Shown: one piece after another, positions 1-6,553 of the stretch
Position numbering within the stretch: position 1 is the first letter of the stretch
How the letters are laid out: each line of letters starts with the position of its first letter
Source: Holophagales bacterium
GTDB lineage: Bacteria; Acidobacteriota; Holophagae; Holophagales; Holophagaceae
NCBI GenBank assembly: GCA_031283145.1
Contig: JAITCJ010000137.1
Location: forward strand, 1 to 9,850
Reading direction: 5' to 3'
Length of the DNA: 9,850 bases
Program-made: the position numbers and the translations under genes
Notes under the pieces: model-generated
Databases searched by the model: none
What the model saw: the letters and a program-made list of their open reading frames with translations, nothing else
Told to the model about the DNA's origin: nothing

Positions 1-1175
1 CCAGTAAGCTGGATTTAAGGCTGCGCGTTGCCAAGCACTGGAAAAACGGCGTTGTCCAAAGTCTTTGCGATGGCGATCACGAGTCGTCAGCCGAATCCGT
101 TTTTGTGTCCGGCGACGATGTGTATGTGGCCGGAATGGAGAGAAATTTACGAAAAACGAATACAGCCATGCTTTGGAAAAATGGAGAAGCGCAGAGCCTC
201 AGCGATGGAAGCCGCGACGCTGTCGCCAGTTCTGTTTTTGTTTCAGACAACAATGCGTATGTAGTTAAAAACGAGGAATCTCAAGAAAAAGATGTCGCCA
301 AGCTCTGGAAAAACGGTGTTGAGCAAAGCCTCAGTGACGGAAACTCTAGCGCTTATGCCGAATCCGTTTATATCGCGGGCGGAAAAATTTACGCGGCGGG
401 ATTGGAAAAAAACGCGCAATTAAATTCTGTCGCCGTGCTATGGAAAAATGGCTCGAAACAATACCTCAGCGATGGAAGCCGCAACGCTGCGGCCGAATCT
501 GTTTTTGTATTAAACAAGGACGTCTACGTGGCGGGATGGGAAGATAACTCAAAAGAATATTCTGTCGCCATGCTATGGAAAAATGGCGCGGCTCAACCTC
601 TCAGCGATGGTAAAGGCAACGCGTATGGGTTATCTGTTTTTGCGTCCGGCGCGGATGTGTATGTGGCGGGGTACGAAAATCACACTGCCGTGCTTTGGAA
701 AAACGGCGATATCCAATACCTTGGCAATGGAAATGACCATTCGTACGCTTATTCAGTTTTTGTGGCAGGCAATAATGTATATGTTGCCGGGAGTGAGGGC
801 AGTACCGCCACGCTTTGGAAAAATGGTGAGCCGCAAGACATGAATGATGGAAGCATCAGCGCGGAAGCTCGTTCAGTTTTTGTGTTGGGTACGAACGTGT
901 ACGTGGTGGGGAAAAAATTCATGGCGTCTGATTTTGGCGACGCGCGTCAGATTGCCGTTCTATGGAAAAACGGAGTAGCTCAATACTTGGGCAAAGATAA
1001 CCCAAAAACAACGTGCGCCGATTCCGTTTTTGTATTGGGCGATGATGTGTACTCGGCTGGATATGAACAAGACGATCAAATGAAATGTGTTGCCAAAATC
1101 TGGAAAAATGGCGTCGAGCGAAGCCTTTGCGGCGAAAGCCGCGAAACCAAGTCTGTTTCCGTCTTTGTGAAGTGA
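1..1175 (+). CDS. W-K-N-G tandem repeat protein, 5' partial
   Basis: The reading frame is open from base 3, so the gene begins upstream of the window; the GTG at 105 is internal, because a complete repeat unit lies before it. The visible 390 residues contain nine units, each with a tryptophan codon at 39, 174, 306, 441, 576, 696, 816, 963 and 1101, giving periods of 45, 44, 45, 45, 40, 40, 49 and 46 residues. A unit reads roughly LWKNG-x2-Q-x-LSDG, a variable stretch, then SVFVxGxDVYVAG and a hydrophilic loop. Two short strand-like segments per unit suggest a beta-propeller or beta-solenoid fold, and similar W-K-N-G repeats occur in uncharacterised surface or secreted proteins of host-associated bacteria. 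The protein stops at SVFVK, inside the ninth unit, as expected if a propeller is closed by an N-terminal strand. Any signal peptide is out of view. No enzymatic motif is visible and the function is unknown. The stop is 10 bases before nth. Confidence 0.9.
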   Translation, partial: SKLDLRLRVAKHWKNGVVQSLCDGDHESSAESVFVSGDDVYVAGMERNLRKTNTAMLWKNGEAQSLSDGSRDAVASSVFVSDNNAYVVKNEESQEKDVAKLWKNGVEQSLSDGNSSAYAESVYIAGGKIYAAGLEKNAQLNSVAVLWKNGSKQYLSDGSRNAAAESVFVLNKDVYVAGWEDNSKEYSVAMLWKNGAAQPLSDGKGNAYGLSVFASGADVYVAGYENHTAVLWKNGDIQYLGNGNDHSYAYSVFVAGNNVYVAGSEGSTATLWKNGEPQDMNDGSISAEARSVFVLGTNVYVVGKKFMASDFGDARQIAVLWKNGVAQYLGKDNPKTTCADSVFVLGDDVYSAGYEQDDQMKCVAKIWKNGVERSLCGESRETKSVSVFVK

Positions 1176-1186
1176 ATGTATATTCA
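1173..1186 (+). other. Small hairpin across the repeat-gene/nth junction
   Basis: Five-base arms (TGAAT and ATTCA) around a 4-base loop span the stop codon of the repeat gene and the first base of the nth start codon. In mRNA it could affect reinitiation at nth. It is short and AT-rich and may be chance. Confidence 0.2.
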
Positions 1187-1842
1187 TGAAATGGACTAAT
1201 GCTCGAATAAAAAAGTTGATGGAGCTTTTGAAGAACGCTCATCCAAACGCCAAATGCGCGCTGGAGCATTTGGATCCGTTCCAACTGATAGTGGCGACTA
1301 TTTTGAGCGCTCAGTGTACGGATGAGCGAGTCAATCGCGCTACCCCAACGCTTTTTGCCAAATTTCCTGACGCCGCCGCTTTGTCAAAGGCGAATACTGC
1401 GGAATTAGAAGCAATTATAAGACCAGTCGGTTTTTTCAGGAACAAGGCTCACAATTTGATAGGGATGGCGTCTGAGTTGGTAATATGCCATGACGGCAAT
1501 GTGCCGAGCGATCCAGCGGCCCTTGGGTTGCTTCCGGGCGTGGGGCGCAAGACGGCTAATGTGGTGCTTGCCAATGCGTTTGGCATCCCGGCTCTGGCGG
1601 TTGATACACACATTTTTCGTGTAGCCAGACGCTTGGGGCTTTCTGAAGCCGACACGCCGGAAAAAGTTGAGACCGACCTTTGCGGCTATTTTCCTAAAGA
1701 CTCTTGGATTGCGTTGCATCACCAGTTGATTTGGCACGGACGATTAATTTGCTCCGCAAGGAACCCGATGTGTTCAGAGTGCGCCTTGATTAAAATCTGC
1801 GCTATGGGTACGGGAGCAATAACCGATCCCCATAAGAGGTGA
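1186..1842 (+). CDS. nth: Endonuclease III (DNA glycosylase/AP lyase)
   Basis: This 218-residue protein is a base-excision repair enzyme that removes oxidised pyrimidines from DNA and nicks the abasic site. The helix-hairpin-helix LPGVGRKTANVV lies at about 116-127 and carries the catalytic lysine K122 (K120 in E. coli); the catalytic aspartate is D140 in AVDTHIFRV (D138 in E. coli). The C-terminal [4Fe-4S] ligands are complete as C189-x6-C196-x2-C199-x5-C205. The length is normal for the family (211 in E. coli). ATG at 1186 starts 10 bases after the upstream stop; no clear Shine-Dalgarno sequence precedes it, so it may be read from the transcript of the repeat gene, although the two products have no evident functional link. 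A hairpin (1847-1890) follows the stop at once. Identification is firm. Confidence 0.97.
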   Translation: MKWTNARIKKLMELLKNAHPNAKCALEHLDPFQLIVATILSAQCTDERVNRATPTLFAKFPDAAALSKANTAELEAIIRPVGFFRNKAHNLIGMASELVICHDGNVPSDPAALGLLPGVGRKTANVVLANAFGIPALAVDTHIFRVARRLGLSEADTPEKVETDLCGYFPKDSWIALHHQLIWHGRLICSARNPMCSECALIKICAMGTGAITDPHKR

Positions 1843-1846
1843 CGCC

Positions 1847-1890
1847 AACAAGCCTGAAAAAAGGACTGATGTCTGTTTTTCAGACTTGTT
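1847..1890 (+). terminator. Long hairpin downstream of nth (possible terminator or dispersed hairpin repeat)
   Basis: Arms 1847-1864 and 1873-1890 pair over 18 positions with two mismatches and one G-T wobble, around the 8-base loop ACTGATGT. The left arm contains CTGAAAAA and the right arm TTTTTCAG. It begins 5 bases after the nth stop, a good place for a terminator, but the T-run lies inside the stem rather than after it, so it is not a classical Rho-independent terminator. The design is closely matched by the hairpin at 9418-9465, which argues for a family of repeated elements. Confidence 0.55.
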
Positions 1891-1969
1891 AGGGGTGTTT
1901 TCCCGTAGGCCGCACTACAGAAAATTTTTGGGCTGTTTCAAGCATCGTTTGTTGGCTATATTTACACCA

Positions 1970-1987
1970 TTTGGGGACTGCCCCAAA
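1970..1987. other. GC-rich short hairpin upstream of the phosphatase gene
   Basis: TTTGGGG and CCCCAAA form a perfect 7-base stem around the loop ACTG. It lies 6 bases before the larger inverted repeat at 1994-2026. Without a T-tract it is not an evident terminator; it could be a protein-binding dyad or an RNA structure. Confidence 0.4.
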
Positions 1988-1993
1988 AACTTC

Positions 1994-2026
1994 CATATCA
2001 AAATTGGATTCCGCAATTTTGATATG
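1994..2026. promoter_or_regulatory. Perfect 13-base inverted repeat, candidate operator
   Basis: Arms 1994-2006 and 2014-2026 (CATATCAAAATTG and its exact reverse complement) flank the 7-base spacer GATTCCG. The dyad ends 7 bases before TATACT (2034-2039), which resembles a -10 box, so it would cover the -35 region of a promoter for the phosphatase gene. That is a classic repressor or activator position. The binding protein is unknown. Confidence 0.5.
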
Positions 2027-2033
2027 AAACCGT

Positions 2034-2039
2034 TATACT
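2034..2039 (+). promoter_or_regulatory. Possible -10 box of the phosphatase promoter
   Basis: TATACT matches five of six bases of the sigma-70 -10 consensus and would start transcription near 2046, leaving a leader of about 30 bases. No good -35 sequence lies 16-18 bases upstream; that position is occupied by the inverted repeat at 1994-2026, so the promoter would be weak or need an activator. Confidence 0.3.
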
Positions 2040-2064
2040 ATGGTCAAATTTGTGTTTTTTGGCT

Positions 2065-2069
2065 GGAGG
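2065..2069 (+). promoter_or_regulatory. Ribosome binding site that fixes the phosphatase start
   Basis: GGAGG lies 5 bases before the ATG at 2075. It decides the start in favour of 2075 over the longer open frame, and the resulting N-terminus is a typical signal peptide. Confidence 0.8.
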
Positions 2070-2074
2070 TACAA

Positions 2075-3154
2075 ATGCGCTCTCTGTTGGTAAATTTTTT
2101 TGTATTAGCCTCTGTTTTTGCCGTGCCCGTTTGGCCGATTTTCGGTGTTCCATCTGATTCAGCGCAAATACAATCTAAAGCCGATGATGGGCCGTATGTT
2201 TTGTGGGAGGGGGACAAGGCTCATGCGCATTGGATAAAGAACGGCGCGCATGTTGTGAAAACGTTCAACGCGCCTTTTGACCTGCCTCTTGAGGGATTTG
2301 GTTCTCTGGGGCTGCGTTTGGATGGCAGAGCATATCCTGAAGTGGAATTTGAATTGCCGGAGCCGCCGCGAATTTTTGTTCTCAGCGATGTTCACGGCGT
2401 CTTTGATGTTATGCGTGACCTATTGGTGGCCAATAAGGTGATTGATTCGCGTAACCGCTGGACTTTCGGTAAAGGACACTTAGTCATATTGGGCGACGTG
2501 GCCGACCGCGGGGATCAAGTTACCGAGATTTATTGGTTTATTCGGGCTTTAGAAGAAAGCGCCAGGACGGTCGGTGGGCGCGTCCATATGATCATGGGCA
2601 ACCACGAAGCCATGCTGCTCACCGGCGACTATCGCTATGTAAACCCTATGTACATGGGTCAAGTAGATGGTATGCCAAGTCTGGCCTATCTGTATGGAAC
2701 GCAATCTGAATTTGGCCGTTGGCTGCGCAACCGCCCGCTGATGCTGAAATTGGGTAGTACGTTGTTTTTGCACGGCGGCATTTCACCTGAATTTCTGGCC
2801 AGGGGGCTGGATATAGCCGCCGCCAACAGAAATCTGCGCTTGGCGCCGAAGGAAGACAGGGATGAATTGAACGCCTTTTTGCAGGGGTCTGCCGGTCCGC
2901 TTTGGTACCGTGGCATGGTACTGGATAATCAGAGTGATTCTATTACTGAAGCGGATATTGACCGAACCCTGGCGCGCTTTAATGTGAAACGGGTGGTTGT
3001 GGGGCATACGACTGTGGAAAAGGCGTCTTCGCTGCACAATGGGAAGGTTCTGGCAATAGACGCGGGTATTCAGCATAGGCGCGGCGAAGCTCTTTACATT
3101 CAAAAGGGTAAAATATTCAGGGCGCTTCCTGATGGTTCGAAAGTGGAATTATAG
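2075..3154 (+). CDS. Exported calcineurin-like (Shewanella-like) metallophosphatase
   Basis: A 359-residue protein. Residues 1 to about 22 form a signal peptide (a hydrophobic run after MRS), so it likely acts in the periplasm or outside the cell. The metallophosphoesterase core follows, with all signature blocks: SDVHG at 104-108 (D105, H107), GDVADRG at 140-146 (D141, R145), GNHE at 175-178 (N176, H177), HGG at 233-235 and GHT at 310-312. These residues bind the dinuclear metal centre and phosphate in the PPP superfamily, and the order and spacing are closest to the Shewanella-like phosphatases, some of which dephosphorylate phosphotyrosine proteins. The actual substrate cannot be read from sequence. 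About 75 residues between the signal peptide and the first motif match no domain I recognise. The gene has its own ribosome binding site and apparently its own regulated promoter, and converges on the receptor gene. Confidence 0.88.
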   Translation: MRSLLVNFFVLASVFAVPVWPIFGVPSDSAQIQSKADDGPYVLWEGDKAHAHWIKNGAHVVKTFNAPFDLPLEGFGSLGLRLDGRAYPEVEFELPEPPRIFVLSDVHGVFDVMRDLLVANKVIDSRNRWTFGKGHLVILGDVADRGDQVTEIYWFIRALEESARTVGGRVHMIMGNHEAMLLTGDYRYVNPMYMGQVDGMPSLAYLYGTQSEFGRWLRNRPLMLKLGSTLFLHGGISPEFLARGLDIAAANRNLRLAPKEDRDELNAFLQGSAGPLWYRGMVLDNQSDSITEADIDRTLARFNVKRVVVGHTTVEKASSLHNGKVLAIDAGIQHRRGEALYIQKGKIFRALPDGSKVEL

Positions 3155-3184
3155 CAGTTTAACACTTCGCAGTTGAACTGCTAT
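3151..3184. terminator. Hairpin between convergent genes, probable bidirectional terminator
   Basis: Arms 3151-3163 and 3172-3184 pair over 13 positions, including one T-G wobble, around the 8-base loop ACTTCGCA. The structure overlaps the stop codon of the phosphatase gene and lies 55 bases beyond the stop of the receptor gene on the other strand. The position fits a terminator for both genes, but neither side has a clear T-run directly after the stem. Confidence 0.55.
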
Positions 3185-3238
3185 GCAGGGAGGTTTTGCA
3201 ACTAGCTCTATATGTTATTATAATTTCTATAAATTGCC

Positions 3239-6043
3239 CTAAAACATTACCCTGCAAGAAAACTGGAAAGCGCGGGGCTGTTGGTGGTTGCCGGGGGCGA
3301 ATGTCGGGTCCGTGTTATTTACAACTGTCATTGGCTGACTGTTGGCGAGATTGAATACTTCTGCGGCCAGTCTGACGTTGACACTATTTATTTTTCGGCT
3401 GTAGGCAAGCGCGATGTCAAGGCTTGCGACGCCTGGCAGGATTTGGTCGCCGCGCGCAGCGCCCGGAACGAGTATGTTGTAGCCGCCAGTTCTGATCAGC
3501 GAGCTGTAGCGCATACCGGTACGAAGCGCAAAGACACCGGATAATTCAAATGAATACGGCAGTTTGGCGCTTCCAAAGGCTTTGAATGAGTGGCGCAGGC
3601 TTTCATTTAGCAGGCCATTGTATTGGGGGAGCCTGTAGTCTTCTCTAAGGCTTGGTATTTGCGCAAAGCCTGTGTTTCTGCCTGTGGCGCTCTGAACATT
3701 GCCAACTTCAGAATTACCTGTGAGTTCGCCATAACTGTAGCTGAACTGCATCCTGTGTCCGCTTTCAAATCTGCGGTGAACTGTAAGGTCAAAGCCAAAG
3801 AAATCCCTATTCAATCCTGGCAGGTTTGCGATGGCCTTTTTGCCAGCGCTGGAGTCCGCAAGCACGTCCAGCTCAGGGAGATAACCAAAAATTGGTTCAT
3901 AGGTATCAATCAAATCTCTGACATGCTTGACAGTGGCAACGGCCTCAAATATCCAAACTCCCAAGCAAGGTATATTCTGCATCCGTTTGGCACCCAGTTG
4001 ATATAAGTCTGTTTTAGGCGCGCTCAAGTCGGCCATGGCGACATTTCTCACGCCCTGTACTCCTGTGGTCTGCCAGGTCTTCCATTTGCCTTTTGAGGCG
4101 TCTGAAGGATTTTGGCTGTCCGGAATCCATACTTGGCGTTCAGTAGCTGGTCCGCCTGTAACAGCGCCGGCGGCCGTGATAGTTCCCGGTGTTGGCGGAC
4201 TGTAAATACGACCCGCGTAAGCGAACAGCCTGAACTCCCCTTTTGTCGTTGGGTCCCATGAAATGCCTATTCTGGGGCTGATTAGGTTCTGGCTGTAAGC
4301 GGTTTGTCCGTCTTCCGTGTCCAACTTGGCCTGGTCATAGCGAACGCCTATATTCAAAACCCAATTGGGGCTAAGTTGTAAATCATCCTGAACAAACACA
4401 CCTGCGATACGCAATTTCAGCGGACTTCCGTACTCTTCCATGGACGCGAGTGTGCGTTGGTACAGATAGCTTCCACGCCCCCCAACCAAATAGCCGGAAA
4501 CAGGGCTTGCCGTAGCCAGGCTGTATAGCGTGTCGTATCCGTAGTCTAGCCCGTCGTTGTGCTGCGCCAATCCGGATCGTATTGACGCCAGTGTAGCGGC
4601 GTCCGGGCCATTCCCGCCAGCCGCCCTGTCCTGGTAGCTCATACCGCCGCTGGGGCGTGCAAAGGCCAAGGTGTATTCACTTTGTAAGCCCTGAAACCCG
4701 GCTTTTACGCGATGAAGACCGGTAATCAGCGTCAATTCACTGCGGAAACTGAGGTTCCGTATGCGCTCAAGTCTCTCGTCGGCATATCTCCCAAAGGATT
4801 CATTTCCAGGCGCGTCCAACTCTGACCTGTAAGGGCCGGCATCGGGTGTCGTGGGGTAAGTATAGAAAGAAGTGTTATGAATACCCAGCGTGTTTTCCCA
4901 AGTCAAAGTTTGTGTCAATACGCCAGCGTGATGTAACAGATAGCTGTCGCCACCGCGGTTACGGTTTGACATCTGCTCATCCTTGAGGCTGGAGTCCCCT
5001 GCTGTGTTAAAGGCCGTCTGCGTCACCGGATCACCAAAGTACTCAAATTCCATGCGATGGTCACCTGAAGCAAACCAAGTCAATTTTAAAAAACGGTAAG
5101 AGCGGTCTTCATCCTGATTGCGCATTCTGGGCTCGCCGCCAGCTGGTCTTATGTTTTCGTAGTCGAGACTGGACAACTGTCTGTTGAACCCACCGAAAAA
5201 TAAGAGCTTATCCTTTATAATCGGTCCGCCAAGTGTGACAGCCCACTCTCTGGCATCCGTGGCCCTCTCTTCGGGCGTATTGATCAAGTCTTTAAAGGGC
5301 CGCGAGTTCATGCCTCGCCATATTGAATACCCAACCAGGCTGCCGCTGAATTCATTCGTCCCGCTCTTTGTCGCTATGCTGAAAACGCCGCCGGCCGCAA
5401 AACCAATTTCAGCCTTGTGACCGCCTGTAGTCAAAGTCTGGCTCTCAATTATTTCACTTGAGATATTTAAGCCAAAACGGCCTGTACTGCTTAGGTTAGT
5501 TGGCATACCGTCAATCAGGAAAGAGTTGGAATCAAGCATTGAACCCAGCACGACAGGTTCCGGTTTGCCGCTTGGGGAAATACTTGGCACGAGATAAGAA
5601 TATTCAACATAGCGATGCGTTGGTAGCGGCAGTCTTTCCAGGTCCTGGGAAGCGAATGACGTCTGTACGCCCACCGAGCTTGTTTCTGCAAGAAGCGGAC
5701 TGGTTTCTATAACAACGGTGGCTTGGGCAGACCGCAAGTGCAGCCTCACTATCGCAAGTTCATCAACCTTGAGCCAGACAGAATTGCCTTCCAGGTAATA
5801 GAGACCTGGCAGCAATCCGGCCACAGAAGCCTCGCCGCGGATGTCTGTGTATAAAACCCTCTGTACCATGCGGTCGGCGGACTTCAATGTCAATTTGTGA
5901 CCAACCACTGAAAGTCTATCGGCGTCTTTGACGTAAATCAAAATGGACGCTGTGGTTTGCGACCACATATAATTGACGTGCACAGAACCTGCCAACAATG
6001 CCGTAATCGCTGGAAGCGCTGAAAGCGGAAACGATTTACTCAT
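3239..6043 (-). CDS. Oar-like TonB-dependent outer-membrane receptor
   Basis: A 934-residue protein with an N-terminal export signal (about 1-28), a carboxypeptidase-regulatory-like beta-sandwich (about 32-110), a plug domain (about 115-235) and a long beta-barrel ending in aromatic F934, as outer-membrane proteins usually do. The plug carries FLIDGMP (176-182) and the signature TGGHKAEIGFAAGGV followed by ATKSGTNEFSGS (206-235), typical of Oar-type receptors. These proteins bind a ligand at the cell surface and import it with energy passed from TonB-ExbBD; the ligand here is unknown, and Oar itself is linked to protein export and development in Myxococcus. No obvious TonB box is seen before the plug. 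It is the last gene of the minus-strand cluster, 18 bases after the MerR-type gene, with no clear Shine-Dalgarno sequence, so expression probably depends on the upstream regulators' transcript. No frameshift or truncation is visible. Confidence 0.9.
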   Translation of the reverse strand: MSKSFPLSALPAITALLAGSVHVNYMWSQTTASILIYVKDADRLSVVGHKLTLKSADRMVQRVLYTDIRGEASVAGLLPGLYYLEGNSVWLKVDELAIVRLHLRSAQATVVIETSPLLAETSSVGVQTSFASQDLERLPLPTHRYVEYSYLVPSISPSGKPEPVVLGSMLDSNSFLIDGMPTNLSSTGRFGLNISSEIIESQTLTTGGHKAEIGFAAGGVFSIATKSGTNEFSGSLVGYSIWRGMNSRPFKDLINTPEERATDAREWAVTLGGPIIKDKLLFFGGFNRQLSSLDYENIRPAGGEPRMRNQDEDRSYRFLKLTWFASGDHRMEFEYFGDPVTQTAFNTAGDSSLKDEQMSNRNRGGDSYLLHHAGVLTQTLTWENTLGIHNTSFYTYPTTPDAGPYRSELDAPGNESFGRYADERLERIRNLSFRSELTLITGLHRVKAGFQGLQSEYTLAFARPSGGMSYQDRAAGGNGPDAATLASIRSGLAQHNDGLDYGYDTLYSLATASPVSGYLVGGRGSYLYQRTLASMEEYGSPLKLRIAGVFVQDDLQLSPNWVLNIGVRYDQAKLDTEDGQTAYSQNLISPRIGISWDPTTKGEFRLFAYAGRIYSPPTPGTITAAGAVTGGPATERQVWIPDSQNPSDASKGKWKTWQTTGVQGVRNVAMADLSAPKTDLYQLGAKRMQNIPCLGVWIFEAVATVKHVRDLIDTYEPIFGYLPELDVLADSSAGKKAIANLPGLNRDFFGFDLTVHRRFESGHRMQFSYSYGELTGNSEVGNVQSATGRNTGFAQIPSLREDYRLPQYNGLLNESLRHSFKAFGSAKLPYSFELSGVFALRTGMRYSSLIRTGGYNILVPGAARGDQILPGVASLDIALAYSRKINSVNVRLAAEVFNLANSQPMTVVNNTDPTFAPGNHQQPRAFQFSCRVMF

Positions 6044-6061
6044 GGGACACTTTTTTCAAAA

Positions 6062-6553
6062 TCATTCATGGAGATAGCCTGTACTTGATTTGGTTACAGG
6101 GTTTTGAAGGCTCGAGAGCAGTTTTCTCAAAGAATCAATCACTTCCTCCAGTTGTTGCGCGGGTATTTTTTTTTGATTGATAGCTATTGATTCATCAGCG
6201 GCTTCGCCGGAAATGCCGGTTTTGGATTTAATATTTAATTTGGACTTTGCTGTCTTTGGTGTTTTGACCTGCGGCGCCTCGGTATTAGGTTCTTCAATAT
6301 CCAGTCCCAGAGCGCGGTTGAGTCTGCCTGTTAAAAAAAGTTCCCTGCAATCCGCCACACTAAAGCCTTCTTTTATCCACGCCGCTATGCTGACCAGCTT
6401 AGGCAGGTCATCTATGTGGTAGTAGCGCAGGTTGCCCTGACTCCTCCTTGGACTTATCTCCGGAATAACTTTTTCCCAATAACGGACGTCCTGCGGCGAA
6501 ACGCCGACAGCGGCCGCGGCCTCCCCAATTTTGAACCAAAGGCGCTCTGTCAT
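6062..6553 (-). CDS. Small MerR-family DNA-binding regulator
   Basis: A 163-residue protein. Residues about 6-75 form a MerR winged helix-turn-helix: FKIGEAAAAVGVSPQDVRYWEK (7-28) holds the recognition helix, NLRYYHIDDL (41-50) the wing, and about 51-75 the following helices. Residues 88-132 are a polar, Lys/Ser/Thr-rich linker. The stretch 133-150 (QLEEVIDSLRKLL) looks like a short amphipathic helix that could dimerise. There is no long coiled coil or metal-binding cysteine cluster (a single cysteine, C69), so it is not a classical metal-sensing MerR; it resembles the short MerR-like proteins of unknown signal found in many Gram-negative bacteria. Its ATG overlaps the stop of the response regulator (ATGA, 6550-6553), and AAGGA at 6560-6564 is a good ribosome binding site. 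It probably controls DNA near itself, perhaps the receptor gene 18 bases downstream, but the target is inferred from context only. Confidence 0.85.
   Translation of the reverse strand: MTERLWFKIGEAAAAVGVSPQDVRYWEKVIPEISPRRSQGNLRYYHIDDLPKLVSIAAWIKEGFSVADCRELFLTGRLNRALGLDIEEPNTEAPQVKTPKTAKSKLNIKSKTGISGEAADESIAINQKKIPAQQLEEVIDSLRKLLSSLQNPVTKSSTGYLHE

Larger units (their letters stand above)
1843..2074. other. Intergenic region between nth and the phosphatase gene, three hairpins
   Basis: This 232-base spacer contains no convincing gene. The phosphatase frame stays open through it back to a TTG at 1886, but that extension has no ribosome binding site, puts residues ahead of a normal signal peptide, and would translate the hairpins. 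The stretch holds the hairpin at 1847-1890 and two hairpins back to back at 1970-1987 and 1994-2026, followed by a possible -10 box and the phosphatase ribosome binding site. The part from 1891 to 1969 shows nothing I can name. Confidence 0.6.

Noticed and set aside
105..1175. GTG at 105 as the start of the repeat protein
   Set aside because: The frame is open back to base 3 and a full repeat unit with W-K-N-G at 39-50 lies upstream.
1..1175. CRISPR array or DNA satellite, suggested by the regular 120-147 base period
   Set aside because: The period is in codon units, the repeats are degenerate and keep one reading frame; this is a protein repeat.
1886..2074. N-terminal extension of the phosphatase frame back to a TTG at 1886
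   Set aside because: There is no ribosome binding site there, the added residues would precede a proper signal peptide, and the stretch contains three hairpins. ATG 2075 with GGAGG is far better.
3281..5712. Plus-strand open frames inside the receptor gene
   Set aside because: They are shadows of a well-supported 934-residue receptor and show no domain or start signal.
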